64,000 nucleotides of DNA from Bemisia tabaci (Eukaryota > Arthropoda > Insecta > Hemiptera > Aleyrodidae), in assembly GCF_918797505.1 (NCBI RefSeq), contig NC_092802.1:13473480-13537479 (forward strand), given 5' to 3'. Position numbers and translations under genes: made by a program. The notes below the pieces were generated by a model, which saw only the letters and a list, made by a program, of their open reading frames with translations, had not been told where the DNA came from and did not search any database. Every line of letters begins with the position of its first letter. Position 1 is the stretch's first letter. Positions 1-10,717 of the stretch are shown one piece after another.

Positions 1-191
1 CACATCAGCTATTGTCAAATTTAATTTGGCAATTCAATTTTTTACATGAAAACGGTAGCGCGGATTTTCGTGCAAATTTCAGCGAATTTTCTCTTCAGTA
101 CGAAGCAAATTCCTTAACATTTTCAAAGGAATCCAAAGAAACGTCCTCTCGCAAAAAAATTAAATTCCCCAGTTAAATTTTGCAATAGCTG
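1..191. repeat. Family H foldback MITE, partial, cut by window edge and gap
   Basis: The sequence begins inside the terminal repeat (CACATCAGCTATTG...) and ends with the mirror arm (...TTGCAATAGCTG) directly at the gap. Complete copies lie at 21098-21350, 27807-28053 and 52373-52616. In those the arms continue outward to a motif like GGACCGCGTTAAACAG. This copy lacks both outer ends, so its target duplication cannot be read. No coding capacity. Confidence 0.8.
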
Positions 192-691
192 NNNNNNNNN
201 NNNNNNNNNNNNNNNNNNNNNNNNNNNNNNNNNNNNNNNNNNNNNNNNNNNNNNNNNNNNNNNNNNNNNNNNNNNNNNNNNNNNNNNNNNNNNNNNNNNN
301 NNNNNNNNNNNNNNNNNNNNNNNNNNNNNNNNNNNNNNNNNNNNNNNNNNNNNNNNNNNNNNNNNNNNNNNNNNNNNNNNNNNNNNNNNNNNNNNNNNNN
401 NNNNNNNNNNNNNNNNNNNNNNNNNNNNNNNNNNNNNNNNNNNNNNNNNNNNNNNNNNNNNNNNNNNNNNNNNNNNNNNNNNNNNNNNNNNNNNNNNNNN
501 NNNNNNNNNNNNNNNNNNNNNNNNNNNNNNNNNNNNNNNNNNNNNNNNNNNNNNNNNNNNNNNNNNNNNNNNNNNNNNNNNNNNNNNNNNNNNNNNNNNN
601 NNNNNNNNNNNNNNNNNNNNNNNNNNNNNNNNNNNNNNNNNNNNNNNNNNNNNNNNNNNNNNNNNNNNNNNNNNNNNNNNNNNNNNNNNNN
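192..691. other. Assembly gap of exactly 500 N
   Basis: Five hundred consecutive N. A round number usually means a scaffolding placeholder rather than a measured length. The gap starts at the end of the second arm of an inverted repeat, a typical place for short-read assembly to fail. Nothing can be inferred about its content. Confidence 0.98.
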
Positions 692-1718
692 GAGGTGGTG
701 GAAATGATTTGAGAGATCTGGAAACGTGAAAACTCGGAAATACGTTACGGCGAGAGAGAGAAACGTGACACACTGATACGTGACGCACAGGAAGGCCGCT
801 ACGGGGGAGGTCGATGCATACACGGAACTTTCACTCGGATTTTTCACTCCGTCACACGACGATGACGCTTTGTACCGGACGCGCCACCAGACATTCTTCA
901 AACTAAGACCTATACCGCCGAGCGGGTTTGAGCAAATCAGTTTGATGACAACGGCTGCCAGCATATTCGTGAACGTCCGCACGCCATCTTTGACCGGGGA
1001 TGCCCGGATTGTACCGTTCGACGCGCACTCGGACATAGCTGAGATTACTAACACACGCGAGCCATCCGGATGCCGGTTTGACGGAACGCGGTTTGATCAA
1101 ACTCGGGTTGATTCCTAACGCATATAAATACCGCGAGCTATTCACGCGCCGGTTTGGTGGATTGCGGTTTGATGGAACATGGTTTGATCGAACTCGGTTT
1201 GATTGGGCAAGATTCGATGCTCACTGCACGCGCCACACCTCATAGTGAGGGCTTGATGTGTGGTTGGACTATCGTTCGTGCGATCCGATGGTCAAGACAT
1301 TTTGATCCGGGAATGAAATATCTTGTGAGGCGGAAGAAGGCGTGGGTTCGGTAAATGGCTGTGCCTGGCCCATGTAAAAATTTTAGACGGAGTTGGATTC
1401 CACTTTCTCCACTGCGATCTGTAAACAAAATACAAGTATTTATTAGTGAAACATGTAGGAAAAAATATACAATATATTTTTTTCAGAAGATAAATGTTTT
1501 TATAATCTACTACTCATGTAGTTAAGAATGCCTGATATACGGTTAAAATATTTAAGATGATAAAACATGTTGGTAGGCTATACATAATTACTGATTTTGC
1601 TTAATGCGTTCCAATTGTAAGTTTGTCTTATGTGACAATCCTTAGAAAAAGGGGCCTCAGTCACGGAAAAAAAGTATAGGTGATGGGTTTTTCGGTTGAT
1701 GTGGGTCGGAAAACTTGC
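692..1718. other. Mixed-composition single-copy region with short degenerate repeats
   Basis: The first ~700 bp is relatively GC-rich. A CGGTTTGATGGAACG-like motif is iterated in two blocks near 1072-1120 and 1149-1207. Open frames across it are short, overlap on both strands and match no family I recognise. The remainder is AT-rich. No gene supported. Confidence 0.5.
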
Positions 1719-2676
1719 CCTGGTAAAAATTGGGAGTAGAATCTGTGTTCCAAAATACCATAGACCTACGGCCGGCTGTAAGATTTTCAATAGCTTCCAT
1801 AGCCGGCTACACAATTTTTTATAGCTTTTAATAGCCGATGGCGATTAAGCAACTCACAGCCAGGCGATAAAGTGTATGCTAAGCGTCACTAATTATACGG
1901 ATGCTAGGACTTAGTGAGTTTTTGGACCACTGCTCTCTTTTTGGGCCGTAGTATCTTGATTTATTTTGCGAGGAAAGCTCCGTACTTTTGATGGATGCCT
2001 GTCATTCCTAATATATTAGAACGGCTTCAGTTTCGTATGATACTGTGCAATACCTCTGGTGTGAAATAGTTGCTTCAAGCGCCGTGGCACGTTGCGGTGC
2101 GGCAGGCGGGCAGCCAGCGCAAAACGTGCATTGGCGCCTACAAACCTAACAGGGATACTTCACGCGTAGCGCAATGCGTGAAGTATCCCTGTTAGGTTTG
2201 TAGGCGCTAGAGCGTCGTCGCTCCGCTTTGTGTTAGGCTCTAATATTTAATCTGGCGGAGTCAGCGTTATTCAACTCATGGTTTTGAAATGTTTGCACAT
2301 CCTGTATGGATTATTCTCGTTTTAATTGATGAAAAAAAAATATGTATTAAAGGAAAATATAACGTGTGTTTTGTAAATATTTAGGTGGCTGCGTATCAAA
2401 CTTAATGATTTCCAAAGCACACGAATTTCTAGACAATTTCTTATAGCCTTTTATAATCGATGGCGAAAAAGCAACAGCCAGGCGGTAAAGTGTAAAGCCC
2501 GGCTATAGGAACTATAGCCCGGCTGCATAATTTTTTATCGCTTCGTATAGCCCGGTCGTATGATTTTCTCCGCATTCTACAGTCAGCCATATGATTTTCT
2601 GTAGCCTTCTTTAGCCGGCTATAAGAATTCCTATGGTATTTTGAAACGCAGCTCTTATCGCCAATTTTTACCAAGG
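1719..2676. mobile_element. Family G TIR element, copy 1, non-autonomous
   Basis: The left end CCTGGTAAAAATTGG is mirrored at the right end by CCAATTTTTACCAAGG. The inverted similarity runs inward about 55 bp through a CAAAATACCATAG motif and GCCGGCT repeats. A second copy lies at 20755-21788. Inside is a perfect 32-bp-arm palindrome (2134-2207). No long reading frame, so it must depend on a transposase encoded elsewhere. This copy has the uninterrupted AAAT site (2064-2067) where copy 2 carries element H. Confidence 0.75.
2134..2207. repeat. Perfect 32-bp-arm palindrome inside G
   Basis: The arms at 2134-2165 and 2176-2207 are exact reverse complements with a 10-base loop. The arm begins GCGCCTACAAACC and ends TACTTCACGC. 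The equivalent in G copy 2 (21426-21495) has lost two bases in one arm. The motif resembles the family I units at 19085, 26326, 53230 and 58960. Confidence 0.9.
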
Positions 2677-3020
2677 TGATTTGAGCTATCAGCGGAAAAA
2701 GTTGCAAAATTCTCAAAAAATAAGCTATAGACAATTTTGTACATGTATGTGTGATAGAAGAGTTTAAAGTTAACGTCACTACAAATGAGGCATGGATATG
2801 TTTTAAACGTTAAAATGAAGCCACACATTTTTCGACTTGAACCATCGATAGGAGTGCCCAAGAGGGACAACAGCTAAAAAGTGATTATAAAATTATCCTG
2901 TGCTTGGCAATAAAAAACTCATGCTTATATTATATATTTTCTCGCGATTTTCCCTTTTTTAATAGTTAATTTAATTATTGTTTGTTTTTTTCCTTAATTT
3001 TAGTTGATTCTGATAATTTT
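2677..3020. other. AT-rich intergenic sequence
   Basis: No repeat shared with the rest of the window and no credible reading frame were recognised here. Confidence 0.4.
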
Positions 3021-3412
3021 ACTGCGGCGAATTCGCTTGTAACTCCAGCTCATATTCGACCAGAATGATATTACTTATTTTCAGACAAAATTTTACGTTT
3101 AATTCCTAACAAACTGAGAGATTTTGTTGCTACCTTGTTCCCATGCAATTTAATAAAAAAATCAAATTTTGTACGTTAACCACGATGTTTAATAAAAACC
3201 CCCACACCTTTATTTTACTACGGCGAATTCGCATGTAACTCCAGTTCATATCCAACCAGAATGATATTACTTCTTTTCAGACAAAATTTTACGTTTAACT
3301 CCTAACAAACTGGGAGATTTCATAGCTACATTGTTTCCATGCAATTTTATGAAAAAAATTCAAATTTTGTCCGTTAACCACGATGTTTATTAAAAACCCC
3401 GCATCTTGAGTA
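3021..3412. repeat. 196-bp tandem duplication, two units
   Basis: Units at 3021-3216 and 3217-3412 align along their whole length with scattered substitutions and small indels. Each starts ACTRCGGCGAATTCGC and ends near a CCACGATGTTTA motif followed by a short C run. No coding potential is visible. Confidence 0.85.
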
Positions 3413-4689
3413 AGTTTACATTTGACATAGTTGATTTTACACTCGTATCCACTTCGTGTGGTGTCCTTGTCTGGTTGGATTCCTAGGGCGCGTGATGCGG
3501 AATCTCCGGAAACGAAGGGATGTGAGCATTAATGCTTTAAACCCTATCAACCTACTACACGGTTGCCATATCTACCGTTTCGATTCGCTCATTGTGTTTG
3601 GCTGTTAATTAAAGGCTGACGATTTTCCTTCCGATTTGACAGACGTGCCTACCGCTGTAAATCGATTCATCACAAACAATACACAGGATGCATATATTAT
3701 GCCAGCTAAAGGCGGCGATGCCATGCGATCAGATCTGTGGATAGGAGTTGCACCACCGAACTTGAGCGGGAAGTTCACAGGATAACGATTTTGGAGGAGA
3801 AGGGTTGGAATTGGGGAAGTGAAGGGATAACGCCATTCCGTTGAGCCAAAGGCAATAGAAAAATTGAATATTTTCTGAAGTAAATGAAAAAGCCCAACTC
3901 TCAAAATTGAGGTTTTAGATAAAAAATCAGAACTGGGTCAGTTGCGATGGTCGTGAAGAATCCTGTTTTGATGTTTGATCTTTGTGGATTAGCTAATAAT
4001 AATATGATTTCTCTAAACAGGAACTTTCTGTGTTCAATATTAGCCGAGATATCACCCTTGAAAAGTTTGATTTTTGACATCATCCGCCGCAATACTGACA
4101 CCCTTGGTTTCTTCCACCTTCATTTCATCCGAGTTTCGCTTTGGACATCGGACAAACAGTGCAAATGTATGCGTCACATCGACTGATGAAAGCAAGTTGG
4201 AAGGTGGTCAGTCATACTTACCACACTTTTTTTTATCAAAATATTTTAGTAAAAAAATTCAAGATTTTATTTTAATAATTTTGAGTTATTTAGACCCACA
4301 GGGCCTTACATAACTCGAGGTTTCAAAAAACATTTCAAAACCCTTGATGTGTACAGGTAAAGGACATCAGAGAGATGATTGCTGTGAAATGATGAACAAA
4401 GGTGATGACAACATATCAGGATTTACGAGAGGGATTCACAAGAACGGATGGCAACAGGTTGGAAATGCAACTCACGGTTGATTGGTGAAATCAATGAGGA
4501 AGAAACGGCAGTATGAACAAACACGGTTTCCATACCCGAAGGGCGCGAGTGACCTGTTGAGTTTTTGCTCGGAAAAAATACTGCGCATTAGTATTTTAAA
4601 TAACACAGTATGGGGTTCACCTGAATTTTCTCACCCTGTTAGCTTTCATTTTCATTTCCCCATCAATGGGCCTGTTTTTAACTTTTGCT
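3413..4689. other. Intergenic DNA, no gene recognised
   Basis: Short open frames of 60-100 codons occur on both strands (for example 3605-3904 minus and 3947-4186 plus). They overlap one another, show no family motif and look like chance. No shared repeat recognised. Confidence 0.4.
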
Positions 4690-4696
4690 AGAACAA

Positions 4697-5178
4697 AAAT
4701 AAGAGTCGTCTCTCATAGAAAATGGCTGAAAAATCACAATGAGCGCATCGGCAAAGTCTAAAAAGCACTCCTAACTTCAGAATCTGCGTAAGAAATTTAC
4801 GTTTTTTTGAGCTTTCCGCTTCAAAAACGATACTACGGCAACGGCACAGGTGAACAGTTCGTTAGAGGAGTCGTTCCATTCAACCCTTGTGTACACTGGA
4901 AAAAAAAAAAAAACACTTTAGATCTAGAGCCCAGACGCTTAAAAACATCGACAAGAAAAAATACTCTTGATTCAATCAGATTTACGCTTAAATCAAGAAC
5001 CAAGCTTCTTAATTTGAGCGGATTTCCTTTTGATTTAAGCTTAAATCTGATTGAATCAAGAGTCCTTTTTCTTGTCAATGTTCTTAAGAGTCTGGAGTTA
5101 GGAGTGCAGTTCTGACTTTTTCGATACGCTCACCGTGATTTTTGAGCCATTTTCTACAAGACAAAACTCTTATTTGGG
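4697..5178. repeat. Family V foldback interrupted by a B element
   Basis: The left arm (about 4697-4778, starting AATAAGAGTCGTCTC) is the reverse complement of the right arm (about 5096-5178, ending AAACTCTTATTT). Shared stretches include AGAAAATGGCT and AAAAATCAC. The centre holds a B element at 4894-5096. Without it the hairpin would be roughly 280 bp. Confidence 0.7.
4894..5096. mobile_element. Family B foldback MITE, 3' end damaged
   Basis: The element starts CACTGGAAAAA and has the long B arms (GATCTAGAG...CAAGAAAAAATACTCTTGATTC) around a loop of about 35 bases. The right end stops within the AGAGTCTGGA motif, so the terminal CCAGTG is missing and no target duplication can be read. Compare the complete copies at 36851, 44178 and 61413. 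Confidence 0.8.
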
Positions 5179-5180
5179 CT

Positions 5181-5313
5181 GCATTTTGCAATTTGGAACT
5201 ATAAATTGTGGCTTCTCTGGGAAAACACTTATGTGCATAGGAACTAATGGCACATACGTTGTTTTTAAACCGGGCTAGAATTTATAGTTCCAAATGGCAA
5301 AATGTAGTCCACT
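5181..5313. repeat. Family K foldback, copy 1
   Basis: The left arm GCATTTTGCAATTTGGAACT is mirrored by a right arm running through TTTATAGTTCCAAATGG. The centre carries the conserved motif TGTGCATAGGAACTAATGGC. Other copies: 13396, 41721, 48012, 48191 and 50403. Non-coding. Confidence 0.75.
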
Positions 5314-6111
5314 TTTCCTCCAGAAAAAGTTTGCAACAGGCCCATGTTATGACTTTATAAAGCGAAAATAATAACTTCGGTTGGTAGGAATGATAAGATC
5401 CTCGAGGGAACATCACATATTTTTCAGTTTCAGTCTGTTTTGCACTAAATCCTTAGAGATGTCGTTCTGACGGTCAGCGTAAAAATCCATCCTAACTTCC
5501 GAAACTTTACAGCTTTTAAAAAAATTTGACGGAGTACTCAAGAACTCAACAGGGTGAGCAGCAACTTTAATGACTCTCAAATGGGAGCCCCGATGGTTTT
5601 GCGAGGTGTCGTTACCGTAGTTTATGAGCCTATGAGCGAGACGAAATCCGTCAAACTACTGCGAATGGGGCGAGAGGAATTTAAAACGTTGCCGGTTTTT
5701 TAAAAATGATTGTAATTTTCCTTACAAGATTCCGTTCAGGTGTGACTCAACCAATTCGGAGGAGATAGATCTAAGCTTACTTTCATTGGTTTAACGAAAC
5801 ATGAAGAGTGGCGTTTTAGTTCAATGTTAACAAAGTCTCCACTTGTTTTCATTTTTCTTTTAAAATAAAATTCTCATATGCGGAAATAGTTCTGCCGCTT
5901 TCCAGATTTCCAGATTTGTTCCGTTCTTCTGAAATAATGAGAAGGGGTGGTGGTCAAGCCTGTTTTACCTAATTCAAAAGAGAGGGTCAAAGGAGTCCAT
6001 GAAGACACCTTATATCATATAATTCAACTACAGTTTCATGAAAGTTACGTGGAATAATTTATTATACAAAACTTATCGGAAAGCTTCTCATCCAATATTT
6101 TCATTGCCATG
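5314..6111. other. Intergenic DNA, nothing recognised
   Basis: No repeat family shared with the window and no reading frame above background were seen. Confidence 0.4.
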
Positions 6112-6541
6112 TCAATGGTGAAACTCCAAAACCACGTATCTCAGTTGGTGACATTGCAGACTTCCTGCCGTACTTTATTTTTAACATGAAAAACTACTGA
6201 ACGTCTATTTTTAAAAACTTCCATGTTATATCTTCTCCGTGCCTAGAAAATTTTGTGAGACACTTCGAGGGATGATATTGTTTTATTCACCTGTGAAAAA
6301 ATAAATCGAGAAATGAGATTTTTAAACATCGAAAACGAGACACGTGGTTTGCAGTGGCGTGGCGCGCTTTGCGATATATCGATTGAACGGCCATTTAAAC
6401 CTATGGAAAAGTATCGATAAACACGGTGTTTGCAGCGAACACCTTAATAATCGATTCTTTACCATAGGTTTAAATGGCAGAACAATCGATATATCGCAAA
6501 GCACGCCACGCTACTGGTGGTTTGGCAGTTTCACCGTTAAT
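6112..6541. repeat. Family T foldback with nested hAT-like F element
   Basis: The left end (ATGGTGAAACTCC...ACCACGTATCTC) pairs with the right end (GTGGTTTGGCAGTTTCACCGT). Other T copies: 17364-17620, 23272-23524 and 38219-38464. The F element at 6352-6516 interrupts it in the right arm. Confidence 0.8.
6352..6516. mobile_element. Family F hAT-like MITE with 8-bp target duplication
   Basis: A 165-bp near-palindrome beginning CAGTGGCGTGGCG and ending CGCCACGCTACTG. It is flanked by identical 8-mers GTGGTTTG at 6344-6351 and 6517-6524. One GTGGTTTG stands at the corresponding place in T copy 23272-23524, giving the empty site. An 8-bp duplication with CAGTGGCG-type ends is characteristic of hAT transposons. 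No transposase is encoded; the interior includes ATCGATAT motifs and CCTATGG. Confidence 0.9.
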
Positions 6542-7484
6542 AATCGGCTCTTAATTTATCGTCTCAAGCGTCTTGAAACTGAGCATTGAACTGATGCGCA
6601 AAAAAATACCGAAACTGGAATGAAAACTTTCGTGTAAGGCTGGGAACGTCGCAAAAGTACAGCTCGTTGACGGCCGGAAAAGGAAGCAGATAAAATAAAA
6701 ATGAAATAAAAATAAAAAGTGATGGCTTTGCTTTCATTGAGTCAGCTTTTATTTTATGTCTTGAGTTATGTCTGGATGTTCACCTCGAGGCTCTGACTGA
6801 ATTGACTGATCTCTTTTTGTGTACTAAATATTTGCGATCTAGAGCATTTCAATTTTCAAACCTAAAAAATTAAATGCTCAGCAAATCATCGATTAAGTTA
6901 AACCTCAAACTCAATCCTTTGAAATTATTAAAAGATAAAAATAATATATTCAAATGATGAGGGAGTTGGAAGGTAATTAGCTTTCTGCTGGGTTAAAAAT
7001 GGACAAATTTCATAACTACGACGTAGTTTCTTCAGAATAAGATAAATGGCGGTTGGTTTCAAATATTGGTTGAACATTTCTCATGAAGTTCTTAGCAGTC
7101 GTGTAGTGACAATTTTTCTTCGCGTTATTCAATTGTTAACATCCTCAAATTTATTTAAAGTCTTCTTACTTTCTTTTATTTCTTTATTTTTTGTAAAACT
7201 TTTTGAATTTATGCGCTCCACTAAACTTAAAATTTAACCTTCCCCCTCAACCCTTTTGTATTTTCACTGATGTGACCTTGATTTCCATGTAAACACTCAG
7301 AGGTGTACCTAAATGGCCTTAGATGCTAAAGCACCGCTTCAAAATAAATTTATCTTACTACTACTACTACTTATTTTTCTTTCCTTTTATCCTTCTTTCA
7401 TTTAAAGCGCGACTGTTATTTTCATGCTCAAGAGATGTCACGAAAGGAAGGGTCAAATACCAGCCTAAAAGTGCACTATCTACG

Positions 7485-7486
<2 letters not shown>
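6542..7486. other. AT-rich intergenic DNA
   Basis: No recognisable gene or window-wide repeat. It ends at a long A tract. An AATAAA lies near 7343, but there is no other sign of a retroposed transcript. Confidence 0.4.

Positions 7487-7532
<46 letters not shown>
7487..7532. repeat. Poly(A) tract, 46 bases
   Basis: Uninterrupted A run. It could be the tail of a minus-strand T-rich or plus-strand retroposon, but I could not find a matching target duplication. Confidence 0.95.
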
Positions 7533-7535
<3 letters not shown>

Positions 7536-8234
7536 CAGCTCAGCGTTTCGGAGAGGTCCGATGTTGGAGAGGTCGCGTCCAGCGCTCGGTAATGACACTC
7601 TCCACGTTACGCCTTCAAATTAGGAATTAAGCAATTTGCGGTACGCGGACCAGATCCGCCCAGCTTCTTTCATATTCAAGTCGCGCGTTCCGGCCGTTCC
7701 ATCGTGTCATAAAGAGACCACTGACTATTCGAACGTGAGCCACGGTCTACACTTGAATCTATGCGCTTCGAGGCTCAATCCACTATGAAGTTACGACCTT
7801 CCCCCGTAAAACAGCAGCGTCGCGTCGCGTCGGTCGGCGCCAGTGAATATTTACGCGGGCGTTTCGTGGAGGTAGGTCGTGTTGTCGCCTCCTCGACATA
7901 AAGACGGAACTACATTGCGCGATGGACCCTGTCATTCGTACGATTTAATGCTTTTCTGGGCTCGTGTATATGTGCAGTTACGCGCTTTTGTTGGCCAAGC
8001 GACGATGTAATACGATTCGTGCCTCAGGAAAATTCGAGCTTCGGGGGCAGACTCACATCGGCCGGAGACACCGTGCTCACTCATCTGGAAAGAACCATCG
8101 ATGCCGCTCCTTTCATGAGTGGAGGAGAGAGAAAAGTTTAATCCCTCTTTTTGATTACCTTTAAAGGAAAGGTGGGGTGTCTCTATCTTCTACTCGCTGC
8201 ATGCACAGTGCGGAAAAGTAACCGACATTCTTTG
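7533..8234. other. GC-richer single-copy island
   Basis: The stretch to about 8160 is clearly richer in G+C and CpG than its flanks and matches no other part of the window. Its open frames are short and unconvincing. Candidate regulatory DNA or an unrecognised exon. Confidence 0.35.
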
Positions 8235-8880
8235 CAGTGGCGTGGCGTGTTTTGCGATAAATCAATGGACATGTTGCATGTGTGAGGAATTTGCGATTTG
8301 ACTATTGATTATCATGTAAAAGTTCGCGAGAAACATGATGGGGCCACTGGTTTTCCCTGAAATCAACTCCCAAGCTTAAAAATAGCTCTCAAGTTGAGGC
8401 AAAATGGAGGGGCTATCCCACGCTATCCTGAGAGTCCACCTCTACATCAAGACAAACTCTTTATGCAAAGATAGGGAGCAAATACATTGGCAGGGTTGCC
8501 ATTTTTTATTTTTAGATTCTCAAAATAAAGTGGCAGCCCTGTCAATGTATTTGCACCCTATCTGTGCATGGAGAGTTTGTCTTGATATAGACGTGGCCTT
8601 TCAGGATAGCGTGGGATATCCCCTCCATTTTGCCTCAACTTTGAGAGCTTTTTATGAGCTTAGGAGTTGATTTCAGGGAAAACCAGTGGCACTATCGTGT
8701 TTCTCGCGAACTTTTACATGAGAATCAATAGTCAAATCGCAAATTCCTCACACATGTAACAGCTCCACTGATCTGCTATTTAAAGCTATGGAAGAGGATC
8801 GATAAACAGGGTGTTCGCAACGAGCACCTTAAGATTCGATTCTACATAGCAATAGCTTCAAATGGGCAGTTACCGATAAG
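8235..8880. mobile_element. Family F copy interrupted by a D foldback
   Basis: The left F end CAGTGGCGTGGCGTG starts at 8235 and runs to about 8265. F sequence resumes near 8769 (GATCTGCTATTTAAAGCTATGG). It continues through the GATCGATAAACAGGGTGTTCGC motif and fades near 8880. The outer right terminus is missing. The intervening 500 bp is a D element. Confidence 0.75.
8266..8767. repeat. Family D foldback, copy 1 (about 500 bp)
   Basis: The termini TGGACATGTTGCATGTG and CACATGTAACAGCTCCA are mirror images. The arms of ~230 bp carry GTTCGCGAGAAACA, AATCAACTCCCAAGC, GGAGGGG-ATCCCAC and AGGGAGCAAATACATTGGCAG in mirrored order. Other copies: 35437-35945, 37704-38218 and 43702-44439. No protein is encoded; the 88-codon frame inside one arm is fortuitous. 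Confidence 0.85.
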
Positions 8881-9229
8881 AGCTTCCAGGAAAAATTTAT
8901 TGTTTAAAATCTCAAACCCATTCCAGAAAGCAAGTGATTTAACAAATTTCCCTTGACCTTTTCGCCATTTTTGTCATTTCCTTTGACATTTCCCGGTTTT
9001 CCCCGACTTCTCGAATTTCCCTGACATTTCCCGGTTTTCCCTGACCGTGGCAACCCTGCAAAACTTAATTTTTGCACGTACTGCTCTTTTCGCTATCACG
9101 GCTGCCCTCTCTCTTCCAGTGCGTTACGTAATTTATGACCACCTTCCCAAAATTAGACAATGAGTACGTCCTTAAATAAGCTTCACAATTTTTCGGGCGC
9201 TCTCGCGAAAAAAGTCCTTTCCCAGCGGC
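8881..9229. repeat. Low-complexity TTTCCCTGACATTTCCCGG block and flank
   Basis: Between about 8945 and 9058 the phrase TTTCCCTGACATTTCCCGGTT recurs in slightly altered form, giving a degenerate tandem block. Sequence after 9058 is ordinary. Confidence 0.6.
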
Positions 9230-9752
9230 GATAATTCCAGGCGGCTCACGCGCTGCCCCTCGGTTGTTTTTATCGGCACAGCCTCCTCCTCACTCGGAGC
9301 ACACGCGGCCGTAATCCGCTCCATCAAACGGATTTATCGTCATAAGCCGAAAATCTGCCGGTTTTAAGCAGTCATTAGGCGCGGTGTTGCCGGATCTCCG
9401 AGCTCCACTCCCCTGCGCGACCCGAATCCCCGTTGTTCCCCCGGAGGAACCGCCAACGGCCCTCGCGGGGACGCCGGCCGGACCTGTCAAAGATGGAAAT
9501 AAAATACGGGAATTTATTGCCCCTATTAGCCACGAAAACGAGGCTTCCGGGCTTATTACGCACACCTGTTCTGCGGCTACGGCTATAAAACCGCCTAACT
9601 CCGATGCGGAGTCCGTGTTGGATATGCGTTTCCTCGTCGGTGGCGGAGTGTGCGTCTGTTTGCACGTCTCCATTGGCGGTGGTCTCTTTATGGCGGGCAA
9701 CTTGTCCGATGTTGCCAAACGTGGATAAAATACGCCACTATTCGTTCATACT
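9230..9752. other. GC-rich single-copy island
   Basis: About 500 bp with many CpGs and open frames on both strands (9290-9718 minus, 9384-9728 plus). Overlapping frames of similar length are expected in GC-rich DNA. Neither protein shows a recognisable domain or signal peptide. Likely non-coding regulatory DNA, though an exon cannot be excluded. Confidence 0.4.
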
Positions 9753-9830
9753 CTGCCGTGCTACTGAAAAACGCCGTGTGAACATTCGAGAGTTGCCGAT
9801 TTTCCTCTGCACGGACAAAATTAAATTGCT

Positions 9831-10166
9831 GAAAAAAGTGACTTCAATCTTTCGACATAGATTTCACGACACGTGCTACTGAAAAACGCCGTATGAACAT
9901 TCGAGAGTTGCCAATTTTCCTCTGCACGGAAAAAATTAAATTGCTGATTTAACAATTAAATTGCTAAAAAAAGTGACTTCAATCTTTCGACGTAGATTTC
10001 ACGACACAAAAATGCTACTTTAACCACTATTGTAAGTATACATGGAGCTCCAAAGTTGGCCCAATGTAAACAAACCCGACCCAGAGGAACACGTATTTCT
10101 GGCTGAGAAATGAATGATAATCACACACAGAGGCTAATTTTCGGCAAAAATTGCCATCCACACTGG

Positions 10167-10209
<43 letters not shown>

Positions 10210-10521
10210 ACACAGTGGATCTAGAGTCCAGACTCTTGAAAACATTGACAAGAAAAAGGACTTTTGACTCAATATCAGATTTAAGCTTAAATCAAAAGGA
10301 AATCCGCTCAAATTAAGAGGCTTGGTTCTTGATTTCAGCTTAAATCTGATTGAATCAAGAGTATTTTTTCTTGTCGATGTTTTTAAGAGTCTGGACTCAA
10401 GATCCAATGCGTTTTTATTTCCAGTGTAGCATTTTTGTGTTGTGAAATCCACGTTGAAATATTGCAGTCACTTTTTTTAGTAATTGAATTGTTAAATCAG
10501 CAATTTAATTTTTTCCGCGTG
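9831..10521. mobile_element. Family C foldback element, duplicated left arm, split by B
   Basis: The C start (CACGGAAAAAATTAAATTGC) occurs at about 9925. An older or duplicated copy of that arm lies near 9817-9872. The right arm resumes at 10427 (TAGCATTTTTGTG...) and ends TTTTTTCCGCGTG at 10521. The complete copy at 31252-31480 shows the unbroken structure of ~229 bp. Confidence 0.7.
10161..10426. mobile_element. Family B foldback MITE with expanded A tract
   Basis: It begins CACTGG, followed by 42 A (10167-10208) where other copies have about 7-13. The arms GATCTAGAGTCCAGACTC / GAGTCTGGACTCAAGATCC surround the usual loop, and the end is CCAGTG. The flanking dinucleotides are CA and TA, so no clean duplication remains. 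Confidence 0.85.
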
Positions 10522-10717
10522 ATAAAATGTGATTTTGAAAGGAGAGTAAAAAATATATTTCCTTTAAATTTGCAGACTTTGTAAATTAAACTGCGACTGA
10601 AATTCTGCGAAAAAAAGGGAGAAAAATATCCGAAAGTTTTCCAGCAAATTCGCAATTTATTGAAGAAAATGTTGCAACGTGTGAAGACTCATTCGGCGTT
10701 TTTCCTTAGCGCGATAG

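Larger units (their letters stand above)
9753..10717. mobile_element. Family E MITE carrying nested C and B elements
   Basis: The left E end CTGCCGTGCTACTGAAAAACG lies at 9753 and the mirrored right end GGCGTTTTTCCTTAGCGCGATAG ends at 10717. Intact E copies are ~253 bp (31952, 48433, 54514, 60063). The extra ~700 bp is a C element (from ~9926 to 10521), itself split by B at 10161-10426. The E left end plus the start of C is also present twice in tandem (9759-9872 and 9873-10000). Confidence 0.8.

Noticed and set aside
123..1054. Long minus-strand frames at the window start
   Set aside because: Most of their length is the N gap, so the frames are artefacts.
9290..9728. Possible gene in the GC-rich island
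   Set aside because: Three overlapping frames of similar length on both strands, no domain, no signal peptide and no splice structure I could support.
10027..10452. 141-codon minus ORF
   Set aside because: It reads through a B foldback element, including its poly(A) tract as poly-Phe.
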